From Mesostigma viride (lineage: Eukaryota; Streptophyta; Mesostigmatophyceae; Mesostigmatales; Mesostigmataceae), in assembly GCA_009746045.1 (NCBI GenBank), contig RPFO01000253.1, positions 4,363,332 through 4,427,331 on the forward strand: a stretch of 64,000 nt of DNA. Reading direction: 5' to 3'. This document shows, in pieces, positions 1-11,200 of this stretch; position 1 is the stretch's first letter, and each line of letters begins with the position of its first letter. The position numbers and the translations under genes are program-made. The notes under the pieces are model-generated. The model had not been told where the DNA came from. It ran no database searches and saw only the letters and a list, made by a program, of their open reading frames with translations.

Positions 1-160
1 GATCAGAGGGATAGAAATGGAATGGGATGGCCGGAGGAGACAGGGGGTCTCTGCCCTTTCTTCCTGTTGTGCACATACAGGGATTAAAACTTTTAAAAGC
101 AGTTCGATGCTCCCTGACTCCCCAACGGGAGCACGCGTTTAATTAATTAATTAATTAGCC
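1..160 (+). mobile_element. 3' end of short retroelement, hairpin family (SINE-C)
   Basis: The segment ends in GTGCTCC-type hairpin arms around a short loop (about 108-139), followed by a TTAA-type tail. The same block, including the upstream words 'ggtctctgccctt' and 'acagggattaaaa', recurs at 465-685 and 26200-26450. I infer a short non-LTR retroelement. The 5' end lies outside the window or is lost. Confidence 0.6.
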
Positions 161-203
161 AATCCCATGCATGCATCATACAAGCCACAACGCCGCCAAG
201 GAT

Positions 204-282
204 ATTAATTAATTAATTAATTAGACTCGTGCTCCCGTTGGGGAGTCACGGAGCATTAACCCCGATGGATGGATGGATGGGT
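204..282 (-). mobile_element. SINE-C 3' end, inverted copy
   Basis: Read on the minus strand, a short CATC repeat (265-280) is followed by the same hairpin (CTCCGTGACTCC, then CGGGAGCACGAG) and a TTAA tail. It faces the copy at 1-160, so the two form an inverted pair. Confidence 0.6.
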
Positions 283-346
283 GCAAACATTCCTACCGGT
301 CTAATCTATCTACGTTGGCTACATACTACATCTATCTACCGGCCAA

Positions 347-405
347 GGATATGTGTTACATATTCTCCCCACGGAGGTATGTTCTTAATTAATTAACTAA
401 TTGAG
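347..405 (+). mobile_element. LINE-B/SINE-B type 3' end with TTAA tail
   Basis: A variant of the 3' block 'tgtgctacat...ctcccaacggag' is followed by a TTAA tail. The same block ends the LINE-B copies at 32.2 and 33.6 kb and the SINE-like insertions at 14.8 and 15.2 kb. Confidence 0.5.
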
Positions 406-464
406 AGCTCTACGTAACATGAGCTGCATTGCCGATGCTGGACTGGAAGGTCTGACAGTATGAG

Positions 465-685
465 CATCAATGCCTAACACGGGTCATATAGCACCCACAG
501 GGGATGCCGGATCGTTTCGAGGGGTCCGATACAGTGCACCCTGTACGGCATGATGCCTGTGGCATGAGGGAAGGGGGAGGTCTCTGCCCCCCTGCTCGCT
601 GTGCACACATACTCAGGATTAAAAGCACTCTGGTGCTCCGTGACTCCCCAACGGGAGCACGTGCTCAATGACTTAATTAATTAAT
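465..685 (+). mobile_element. SINE-C copy
   Basis: It aligns by eye over about 200 bases with 26200-26450. Shared landmarks in order are 'gcacccacag', 'tgccggatcgtt', 'ggtctctgcc', 'ggattaaaagcac', then the hairpin and a TTAA tail. Agreement over this length argues for a defined short element, not just a shared tail. Confidence 0.6.
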
Positions 686-689
686 GAGC

Positions 690-1325
690 ATCAATGGAAA
701 GCTGCACGTAGACGTACTGCATCACGTGAGCATAAATCCTCTTGGAAATGCATGTGATGGAATGGCATGGAATGGGTCGCTACCTAGGGCCCTTCCATGC
801 TGGGTCCGATGCATCGAATTTTGATTGGTCACGTCGGTCACTGTAACGGTCACTGCACTGCGGAAATTGGGCCGGACTTACCGTAGTGGCGCCTATTTCC
901 TCCACGGACGCAGACCAATTTCTCAGCTACGGCCCATTGCCTTAACTTTATGGGGTAAAGTTCCGGGGGCGCGGGCAGTCCGTTGTCACGTTGTGAGCTG
1001 CCACGGGCTACTACGTACTTCGGCAACGATACCAAAAAAGGGTGGGCCAAGCCGAAATTGGTTTCGCCCAGCCCAAAGTACGGACAGATCTGAATAATTG
1101 AGGTACCTATTCGGACATTGGTGCCAAGCGTATTGGTGCCAAGCGTGTCTCGAAGTGTCCGGACCTGAAATTGGAATACGACCGTGTCATAGCGTGGAAG
1201 GGCCTCCTTCGAAATAGATAGGTCATACACCCCTAAAACTATTGGTCCGGACCCAGCGTGGAAGCACCCCTAATCCCTAATTATAGGGTTGCGGGCGCCG
1301 GCCCAGCCTAAATCACTATGGGTAG
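690..1325 (-). mobile_element. Decayed LINE-A 3' end, split by a TIR element
   Basis: 690-786 resembles the minus strand of the LINE-A 3' end (cgtgagcataa, then ggaatgg, then ctacctagg). 1270-1325 resembles the next part (agggttgcgggc, then the gaatcgctatg region). The pieces are in the correct order and are separated by the insertion at 787-1269. Divergence is high, so this is an old copy. Confidence 0.5.
787..1269. mobile_element. TIR element of about 483 bp (MITE-like)
   Basis: Terminal inverted repeats start GGGCCCTTCCATGCTGGG on the left and, on the opposite strand, GGGTGCTTCCACGCTGGG on the right. The flanks repeat CTA (784-786 and 1270-1272). No transposase is visible; the short ORFs inside look like noise. 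A 3-bp target duplication and GGG ends would fit PIF/Harbinger-like elements, but assignment is uncertain. Confidence 0.55.
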
Positions 1326-2922
1326 CAAATTTGGTCACACTAGTCGGCTCCCCGAGGTAGGTACCGACTGGGGCTTTGTATCCTTCATTACTCCTGCCAT
1401 TTGTCTGTTTTAGTCATCTGCCCCCAGATGATAGACGGGCCGGGCCGGGGACAGAAGAGCTAGCCGGCGAATGATAAGCAAAGATGTATGCAGCCTCCCT
1501 AATCCCCTTGGGATGCGCATGATTCAAAGCCCATCACATCTGCAATCAACACTCGATTGGTCCAGCCTCTGCAAAGCGTACTGAGGTCATGCATGCAGGT
1601 CCTAGTAGTAGCCCCTCAATAAAATTGGCGACAATCATAGGCGGTAACTCGATGAGAAACGTCCATTATTGTCATAAGACCCCCAGGGCTGGTGGCATGA
1701 ATTGCACCTGACCGCCATTCGTTGACTTTGTGCGTATATTTTATGATTGCCACTTCAGTTTAAACATACAACGATGCGGGCATGCCAGGTGCCGATGTAT
1801 TTGGCCGCGCAGACTTCTTAAAGCTTGCTATATACCCAGCGCTAAACAACTCGCATCAGCCAGAGAAGCGCCCACGGCCAGACAAGGCCTTGTCTGCCGC
1901 TCCGCCAACAAAGAGCGGCCGCTATTCAGTTCTCTACCGGAAGCTACGATAAGTAACGTTCCCTTTGTGGCCGTAGCGGGGCACGGGGTATCTGCATTCG
2001 CGGGTCGGTTGACTACCATGCACTGCAACTTCCTACCGTAAAAGCCGGCCGTTATCAGAGCACACTGGCCTCAGGCGTGTCCATCGGAAATCTCAAATCC
2101 GGCCGGGTGGCATCAATGTTGTGATTGTATACTCATCATAGTCTTAAAACTCTGACAGTTTCGTAACATCCAATATCACAACATTCTACTTGACGGTCAA
2201 TTCTTCTTCAAGCAAAACAAATAAGACATGCTGTTTTCCTACCGCTTCCGTCTGGCGGTCCCAAGTGCATTTCGTACTCGTCTACGTTCTACACGGCGAG
2301 GCAACGACTAAGCAAAGATAAATTTAACTAAAATGGATTACTTGAGTACTGACTTTTCCTAGAAGGTATGGTTCTTTGCCTTGGGCGCAGTCTGCGTTCG
2401 GCACTGAATCCTGTGGCAGCTGTTCTCGTCGAATGGCTTCATGGTGTTTGTGAACGCAGTCTTGCACGTGCGGCCTCTGCCACGTGTAACTCTCCACCGT
2501 CCTCGTGCTGGCTGCTGGAGGCCGGCGCAGGTGCTGCGGACCGCCAGGTAGGCAGGCTTTGGGCTTGTTGCGGTTGGCAGCAGGCAAAACCGCCGGCTGC
2601 ATGCCAGCAAGCGTGAACAATCATCTCCCCGCTTTACCGCAGCCCCCGCTCGGGAAACTGTTAATAATGGGGGCTTAACATTTTTGTTATACAATGTGTG
2701 GAGGACCACAACATTGCCCTTGTGGATGGCATCGTCATTAAGTGTATATATGCCCGCGCCCCTGTGTAAAAGCGAGTATTGCCGTTCATATTTTGCTGGG
2801 AGCTTAGAGCTTGCAACGACTGCACGGGTCGGGAATGCTGAAGGGTACTTGTGCTTAGTTGCTAAGTAGTCGCCAAGCTGTGCGAACAACAACATTTTTA
2901 CATTCTAGGGTCGCTACCAAAC
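1326..2922. other. No supported gene; presumed upstream region of the WD40 gene
   Basis: I see no exon chain, RNA gene or recognisable element. A minus-strand ORF of 178 codons at 2359-2895 matches no family I know and sits where the promoter and 5' UTR of the WDR89-like gene should be. Confidence 0.4.
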
Positions 2923-5900
2923 ATGAGTCACGTTTATTTCAAAAATTCCGACTCTGAAGAAGATGATGACAATTTGCCGGAGGAGCTAGCTTGCCAACCT
3001 GTTGATTTACCCGACGACAGCGTACCCCCGCCTTCCTGCCCTGCAATCATGCCTCTCGAAGCCCCGTCGCGAGCTGTCCGGCTTCCAACCCGAGCAGCTT
3101 GTCCTGCCGTTGTACAGACAATCCACTGCGGCTCCCCGGGCGCGCAGTTGGACCAACAGCCGTACATCACCGCGCTAGCTAGCAGGTAACCGACAGCCGC
3201 TGTTTCTCAATTGCAGATGCAAGGGAGATGCTGCTGCTCTCAGCATGGCGCGGGCTCAGCCGGTGTCATCTGTGCGCGTATCTGATGCTAGTGGGTGGGT
3301 CGGGGCTGTTTTGTGCCGGTGTGAGGAAGAATGTGTTGTGTGCAAGAGTGCATGCGTGGGCGCATGCGTCCATTTGCGTGCGGGCACGCGAGTTTTTGGG
3401 CACGAGCGGTGAGTAAGGGTTAATTTTTTTAAATATGTTGTCGGGGCAAATTTATGTTGTTGTTGTTGGGGGGGGGTGGGGGGGGCCAAGGGGGGGGGAT
3501 AGTGAAAACCTGTAGGGCATTGTAACGTTGGGATGTGTCACTCCTCAAGCCTTAATCTCTCCCCACATGGTCACGCTGTATCTGTCTGTCATCATCGCGT
3601 GACTGCCACCCTGTAACTGACGTCCTTCACAATCCCTTCGACCCATCTATCCCGCTATCGTATCTGTTGCCCAGTCAGGCTGCCAACTGTTTCTTGTTTT
3701 TCTTTTCTTTCTTCTCGGCGCCGGTCATGCGCTGGGTGCATGGAAACATTTCCGAAGTTTTCTTGTTTCCCACTGCCTTTGTATGGGTCCTTCCCCCCCC
3801 CCCCTTTTTCTTAGTGCCCCTGCCTTTGTTTGGGTCCCACTCTCCCCTTTTCTTAGTGCCCCTGCCTTTGTTTGCTTCCAGCCCCCTTTTCTTCGTGCCC
3901 CTGCCTTTGTTTGGGTCCTTGCCCCCCCCCCCCCCCTCCTTGTCTCCTTTCCCCGCCTTCTCTGCCCACCCGTCCTTTCCTGTTCATTTCTTTTCCTCCC
4001 CCTGCCCTCCATGTTCTGCCATTTGTTCTTCGCCCCCCCCTTCCCCACCCCCACGTGCCTGCATTCGTGCCCCCCTCCCGGCCCCCTTGCATGCATGAGC
4101 TTTCTAGTTCATCCCCAGCCCCCCGTGTGTGGCCTTGTCCCTGGCTGTGTTTCCGTCATCATCCTGCCCCAAGCAACTGCACCCACATTCTGGCATCCTT
4201 TCCCCACTCGCCCCTTGCATCCTTTCCCCACTCACCCCTTGCATCCTTTCCCCACTCACCCCTCGCATCCTTTCCCCACTCACCCCTTGCACCCTTTCCC
4301 CACTCACCCCTTGCATCCTTTCCCCACTCGCCCCTTGCATCCTTTCCCCACTCACCCCTTGCATCCTTTCCCCACTCGCCCCTTGCATCCTTTCCCCACT
4401 CACCCCTTGCATCCTTTCCCTTGCATCCTTTCCCCACTCGCCCCTTGCATCCTTTCCCCACTCGCCCCTTGCATCCTTTCCCCACTCACCCCTTGCATCC
4501 TTTCCCCACTCACCCCTTGCATTCTTTCCCCACTCACCCCTCGCATCCTTTCCCCACTCACCCCTTGCACCCTTTCCCCACTCACCCCTTGCATCCTTTC
4601 CCCACTCGCCCCTTGCATCCTTTCCCCACTCACCCCTTGCACCCTTTCCCCACTCACCCCTTGCATCCTTTCCCCACTCACCCCTTGCATCCTTTCCCCA
4701 CTCACCCCTTGCATCCTTTCCCCACTCACCCCTCGCATCCTTTCCCCACTCACCCCTTGCACCCTTTCCCCACTCGCCCCTTGCACCCTTTCCCCACTCA
4801 ACCCTTGCATCCTTTCCCCACTCACCCCTTGCATCCTTTCCCCACTCACCCCTTGCACCCTTTCCCCACTCGCCCCTTGCATCCTTTCCCCACTCGCCCC
4901 TTGCATCCTTTCCCCACTCACCCCTTGCACCCTTTCCCCACTCACCCCTTGCATCCTTTCCCCACTCACCCCTTGCATCCTTTCCCCACTCGCCCCTTGC
5001 ATCCTTTCCCCACTCACCCCTTGCATCCTTTCCCCACTCGCCCCTTGCATCCTTTCCCTTGCATCCGTTCCCCACTCACCCCTTGCATCCTTTCCCCACT
5101 CACCCCTCGCATCCTTTCCCCACTCACCCCTCGCATTCTTTCCCCACTCACCCCTTGCATCCTTTCCCCACTCACCCCTTGCACACTTTCCCCACTCGCC
5201 CCACTCCAACCCTCCATGTGCTAGAACTTCCCTCCCCGCCCCCCCCTCCCCCACTCGCATCTTCCCTCCCCCTCTCCCCCCACCCCCCACCCCAGCGGCG
5301 GGGCCCTCGTCGCAGCCACCTCCGACGTTGAGCTCAAAGTCTATGATCAGGCCACGGGGCAGCACCGGGCGGATATTCACGGGCCGCAGGGCCAGATCAC
5401 CGACCTGGGGTTCCCCTACCCTTCTGCGGAGCCGTGGCTGGTGGCTGCATCATCCAGTGACGGGTGCATCCGCTTCTGGGACATTCGGTCGCAGCAGAAG
5501 GTAAGGGGTTGGCAACAGAGCGTGATGGGTGGCAGCAGAAGGTGATCGAGGGGTGGCAGCACAAGGCGAGGGATGTCAGCAGAAGCTGACGGGTAGCTGT
5601 TTAGATTTGGCAGCCATAAGCAAAGCACTGCTGTCAGTTGCTTTGTGGGCTGTTCCGTGGTTGTGGCGGAAATTTACAAATGGTGTGTGTGTGTGTGCGT
5701 GTGCGCTAAGTTCTTTTCAACTTTTATAGCTGTCATGTTCTGTTGTAGCTTGTCCTTTGATTGATGGCATGTTCTCTCGTGCCGGACTGCAATGGCTGCA
5801 TGTCTGCGCCACTCTTTGTCCGCTTTTGTACTTCCCTGCATGGATGGTGTCCAGGGTGCGTTTAGTCTCGGGCAGTTTTTTTTCTGCCATATTCATCATA

Positions 5901-8216
5901 GTGACCTTCTCCCTCCACCTGTACTCTCGTTGTCTGGTTGTCTGCGTTCCTCCGCTGCAGGTGGCCCAAATGTCGGCGCCTGGGCAGGAAATATGGAGCT
6001 TTAGTGCCGGCGGTTCTGCAGCAAGCATGGTGGCGGGTGGCGGCAATGCAACGGTGAATAAACGCTCCTTGCCCTGTCAAACATGCTCCCTCTTTTGTCT
6101 TCCCATTGCAATGCCCCCCCCCCCCCCCCTTTCCGTAACTAGCCCGCATCTCCACTTGCTCGCCCTTATCTGCTGGGACAATCATGATTTCGATGTTGAA
6201 GTGCCCACTTTTGTTTGGAAGTACGCCTGCACAAGAGTCTCATCTTTCCTCCTCACCTATTCTGACAAGTATGGCCAGTACCTGATTGCTACTTGCGCTG
6301 ACATTTATTTATTTTTTGAATTTTGTTGATGCTGAGTTGGCCAAGGATCAGGCACTTACTTGGCACTTGTTTTGGCAAGCATGTTTAGCCAGTACTTCCT
6401 GTCAGCAGAGTGGCCGTTGATTGGAATCAAAATCTCACCACATATATGGATCTGGTTGCGTTGTAAAGCTATAACTACTACATAATGAGCCCTTGCTGGT
6501 GGCAGGGCTGCACGAGGGGATGTACACGTGGGAGGGAGATGCAGATGTGATGGGCTACATAGAGGAAGCAACGCTGCTAGTTGAGCTTTTGGTGTCCATC
6601 TCACCTTTAATTCTGTGCTTTAAATCCATGAAGCTGTAGTCTTTGTATTTTTGATTGACCTGACGTCCTGATCGATTTGCTAGATGATCATTTTCTGCGC
6701 CACTACCCAGGTTTTGTGACGCACGAACTTAGACAGCCAAGACCCAACGTAACAAACTGCAACTGTATGCATAACGGAGCGGCTGCGTCCCTGCCCCTGC
6801 AGGTGCTTCTCTGGGACCGGCGCAAGCCCGGCAAGATCTTTGCGCAGCTGGAGGAGTCGCACTCCGACGCCGTCACGCAGGTGGGTGCTCGACTCCAGAA
6901 TGCTTAGCCACATAGCGAACGCATCGATATAATACACTCTGATGCCGTCACGCAGGTGGGTGCTTGACTCCGGAATGCTTAGCCACATAGCGAACGCATC
7001 GATATAATACACTCTGATGCCGTCACGCAGGTGGGTGCTCGACTCCGGCATGCTTAGCCACATAGCGAACGCATCGATATAATACACTCTGATGCCGTCA
7101 CGCAGGTGGGTGCTTGACTCCGGCATGCTTAGCCACATAGCGAACGCATCGATATAATACACTCTGATGCTGTCACGCAGGTGGGTGCTTGACTCCGGAA
7201 TGCTTAGCCACATAGCGAACGCATCGATATAATACACTCTGATGCCGTCACGCAGGTGGGTGCTCGACTCCAGAATGCTTAGCCACATAGCGAACGCATC
7301 GATATAATACACTCTGATGCCGTCACGCAGGTGGGGCATGCAGCTTGCAGCGTTAGCCGTATAATGACCGGTATATAATGACGATAATATAATGACCGGT
7401 ATAGTATCTGCATTTAGTACTGCGTTTATCACAGAAGGTGCCGTCACACAGGTGGGCATCCAGCTAGTGTAGTCTGCATTTGTAGTAGTGTATACTATAC
7501 TAGACTAGTTTCTGGCCACGTAGGTGGGCCATTAACTGTGCAGTCTTACCTATATACCTCCTTGTTTCTATCCCTATAGCTTGCTCGCAGGATTGTGATT
7601 GTACATGCTGTCAGATTCTCCCTTTGTGTTTGAGTTTGGTGGTCCAATCCATCGCAAACATAGGGAGTATGTTAGCATTGGGGTGGTGTTATGGTTTGTC
7701 CTTCTACGGCCCCTCTTTGTTCGAACCCGGTCATGCTTGTTCATGTTTTATTGTATGTTTTTCTGGATGTAGTTAAGTAACCCATGCTGCCTAGCAAGAT
7801 TATCCATGAACCAATACCCTCTATCCACGTACCAAGCTTATGCCCTAACTCTGATGCCATCGGCGGTAATAATGTGGATTGCTTCCCCCCAGGACCTGCT
7901 TGTGATGGCCTGTTCCTCCGGTGCATTGCTAGCATCTCATGTGCACTGTGATGGTTGGCATGATGCATGTTCACGTCGTTCACATGCTTCCCCCAGACCC
8001 GCTTCAGCGCGCAGCAGCCGGCCAAGCTGGTCACGGGGTCGGTGGACGGCCTCATGGTCGTCATCGATGTGTCGGGCTCGATGGACGAGGACGACTGCAT
8101 CGATGGGGTGCGTGGTTGCTTTGCTTGTCGTACCATACCCGTTAGTTGAGGTGGTGGGGAAAGTGTATGTCTACTAGATACAGTACCGTAGGTGGAGAAC
8201 GACTGCATCGATGGGG

Positions 8217-8261
<45 letters not shown>

Positions 8262-11200
8262 ACCTTGTCATTGTTAGTGTGGCGGGGTGCAGTAATAGTT
8301 GCTTGCTACCGTATAGAGGGGCAAGGACAATGGCAGTGATGAAGTGTCTGTGTGCATGCAGCTTGTTGTTGCTGTGGCGGTGGTGGTGCCTGGCTGGACA
8401 ACATCGGTGCGGCAGCCATTTGTTACCTACCTGGTTGATTATTACTTTCAAAGTTGCCCGGCGCTGCATGCTACGTAGTCTCCTACGCATCCTGCCGGTT
8501 CCATCATTTGGTTAGTGCCAGGTCTTGAGTGAGCTCCTTCTCTAACTATATAGTGCACTTTGATGCCTTTTTTGTGCGGCGCTCGCCAGGTCATGAGCGT
8601 GGCCCTATACTGACTGTAGAGTGCACCTTACATCTTCAGCATCTCATGGCATAGCATGGGCCAGATCTTTAGCGCGGTCTTGTACTATCTCTGTACTGGT
8701 CACGTTCCTTATCGAATAGCAGGCGCCAGATGATGAACGTGGCCCTATACCGCGCATTAATTGCACCTTTGGACCTTATTGAGTTCCGTGCGCACCAGGT
8801 TGTGAATCAATTAATTAAACACGCGCTCCCGTTGTGCAGTCACGGAGCACAATAATACAGAGTTAAAAGTGCTTTTCAGGGATCCTGTACGTTGCACGCT
8901 GGGAAGGGGGCAGAAACACCCGTCTTCCCTCATGCCCGGGTCGTGAATGTGGCCCCATACAAACTGTACAGTGCACCCTAAATCCTTACTACCACAATCT
9001 AATGTGGCGTGCGCCCGATCATGAACGTGGACTCCATGGCCGCGCGCATGTCATGAATGTGGCCCGATACTCACTATATAGTAGTATATATCACACTGCG
9101 TGGCGTGCGCCAGATCATGAATGTGGACTCGTCGATCGCGCGCATCGGCTTCTGCGGCGTCACGTCCGACATGCTATGGTGCACGTCCACGATCGAGACG
9201 CTCAGGTGGGTGGCTTTTCACATATGATTATTTACGGCAATTACTATTCTGACTCAGAGCCAAGCCCCCAGCTTCTTCTCCAACGCAGCCTAGCCATGGC
9301 CAGCAGGATAACAATTACTTATGGAATGCCGCAAACGAATGATGGCTTTTGGATCATCATAGTGTATAAGGCGGCTAGGCTAGCTAATGGCGCTAGGCAC
9401 CGTCGCAAGCCTGGGAACGCATCTAGTACGAACTAACCAAATCACTTTCCCACCACGACACACCAGCCGAGTACCAACCAATCAATACGCAAATATCCGT
9501 CCCCTTCTCACGCCTCATGCTTGTGTCTAGATCCACACGCCGTACCCCAGTCCCAGACCACTGTGCAGCCAAAGTCCAGGGCATAACTCAAATTTGCGTA
9601 AACCACATGGCGTCAATCATATTGTGTATCTCACGCATGCCAAATTCACTCGGACCCTATAACGACCAAGTCCTGACGCATCGAGGCAAGCGTCCTAACC
9701 AGGAGACGACAAACAAACGTCATACAACTAGTGATTACTACCGGCACACAATGATTAATTATACAACTAGTTATTACTACCGGCACATAATGATTAATTA
9801 TACAACTAGTTATTACTACCGGCACACAATGATTCATTATTCTCATGTGACCGCGGGCAAGCCTATAATGTAATACTACTAGTCGCAAATGCAAGCGCTG
9901 AGACCTCTGGTGCACGTCCACGATGGAGACCCTCAGGTGGGTGGTGCATGGGCCAGTATATTGATAGTCACGATTATAGTATAACAAGCAGGTTGTTTGA
10001 GTAGTTGGTGCGCGTCCACGATCAAGGGGCACCGGGATAGCAGCAGTGTGTGGCTGGATGGGTAACAGAGGGGTGACTGGACTGAGGGGTGGCTGGGCTG
10101 AGGGGTGACTGGACTGAGGGGTGGCTGGACTGAGGGGTGGCTGGACTTAGGGGTGGTTGGACTGAGGGGTGGCTGGATGGAAGGGTGGCTGGACTGAGGG
10201 GTGGCTGGAAGGTTGACTAAATTCGGTTGACATCCCCCTCTACATCAAAGAGTCTCAGAAGTGGATGTGGATGCGCAACATGTATCGAAACGACTTGCCC
10301 GTCAAGGCAGGGCAGGCACCATGCAGCTTCAAACGACCCCTGTTTTGACCCTTTTAAGGCCCATTTTTGTGCTAGCATGGGGCGTCCGTCCCAGGGTGGT
10401 GATGTAGGGACGAGCCTTTCACGAGTGGGCCCTGGATGGATGTTTAGCCTGGTGACCTTCCTGGCTGTGCTTAAGTAATTGCATTGTTGCGTTGGCCTGA
10501 TGCTAACTACCCTGATGCTAACGTACTAGTACCTTGCCCCTCACCCCTCGCCCCTCGCCCCTCGCCCCTCGCCCCTCGCCCCTCGCCCCTCGCCCCTCGC
10601 CCCTCGCCCCTCGCCCCTCGCCCCTCGCCCCTCGCCCCTCGCCCCTCGCCCCTCGCCCCTCGCCCCTCGGCCCTCGCCCCTCGCCCCTCGCCCCTCGCCC
10701 CTCGCCCCTCGCCCCTCGCCCCTCGCCCCTCGCCCCTCGCCCCTCGCCCCTCGCCCCTCGCCCCTCGCCCCTCGCCCCTCGCCCCTCGCCCCTCGCCCCT
10801 CGCCCCTTGCCCCTCGCCCCTCGCCCCTCGCCCCTCGCCCCTCGCCCCTCGCCCCTCGCCCCTCGCCCCTCGCCCCTCGCCCCTCGCCCCGCGCCCCGCG
10901 CCCCGCGCCCCGCGCCCCGCGCCCCGCGCCCCGCGCCCCGCGCCCCTCGGCCATGCAGCCTGTGGCGTTGGACCGACGCAACGCGTGTGGCCACGTTTGA
11001 GAACACGCGCGAAGTCTGCAGCGCCGCGTGGAACACCAAGGTCAGGGGGCGTCCCATTACCTTGGATAGCGCCTCAGCCAGGTCATTGCCTTGGCTAGCG
11101 CCTCAGTCAGGTTGTTGCCTTGGAAGCGCCTCAGTCAGGTCATTCTACCGCTAGGGCGCAGCACCCCGTGGAACACTCTCGGTGGTACTACTAGTAGGTG

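Noticed and set aside
2359-2895. Minus-strand ORF of 178 codons
   Set aside because: No recognised family, no splice context, and it overlaps the presumed WDR89 promoter. It cannot be excluded but is not supported.
3783-5380. Long ORFs on both strands (up to 573 codons) in WDR89 intron 1
   Set aside because: They are produced by the 24-bp repeat, whose length is a multiple of three. The region is bounded by good splice sites of the WDR89 gene.
10484-11154. Four overlapping ORFs of about 150-200 codons
   Set aside because: They read the 7-bp CCCCTCG array in different frames.
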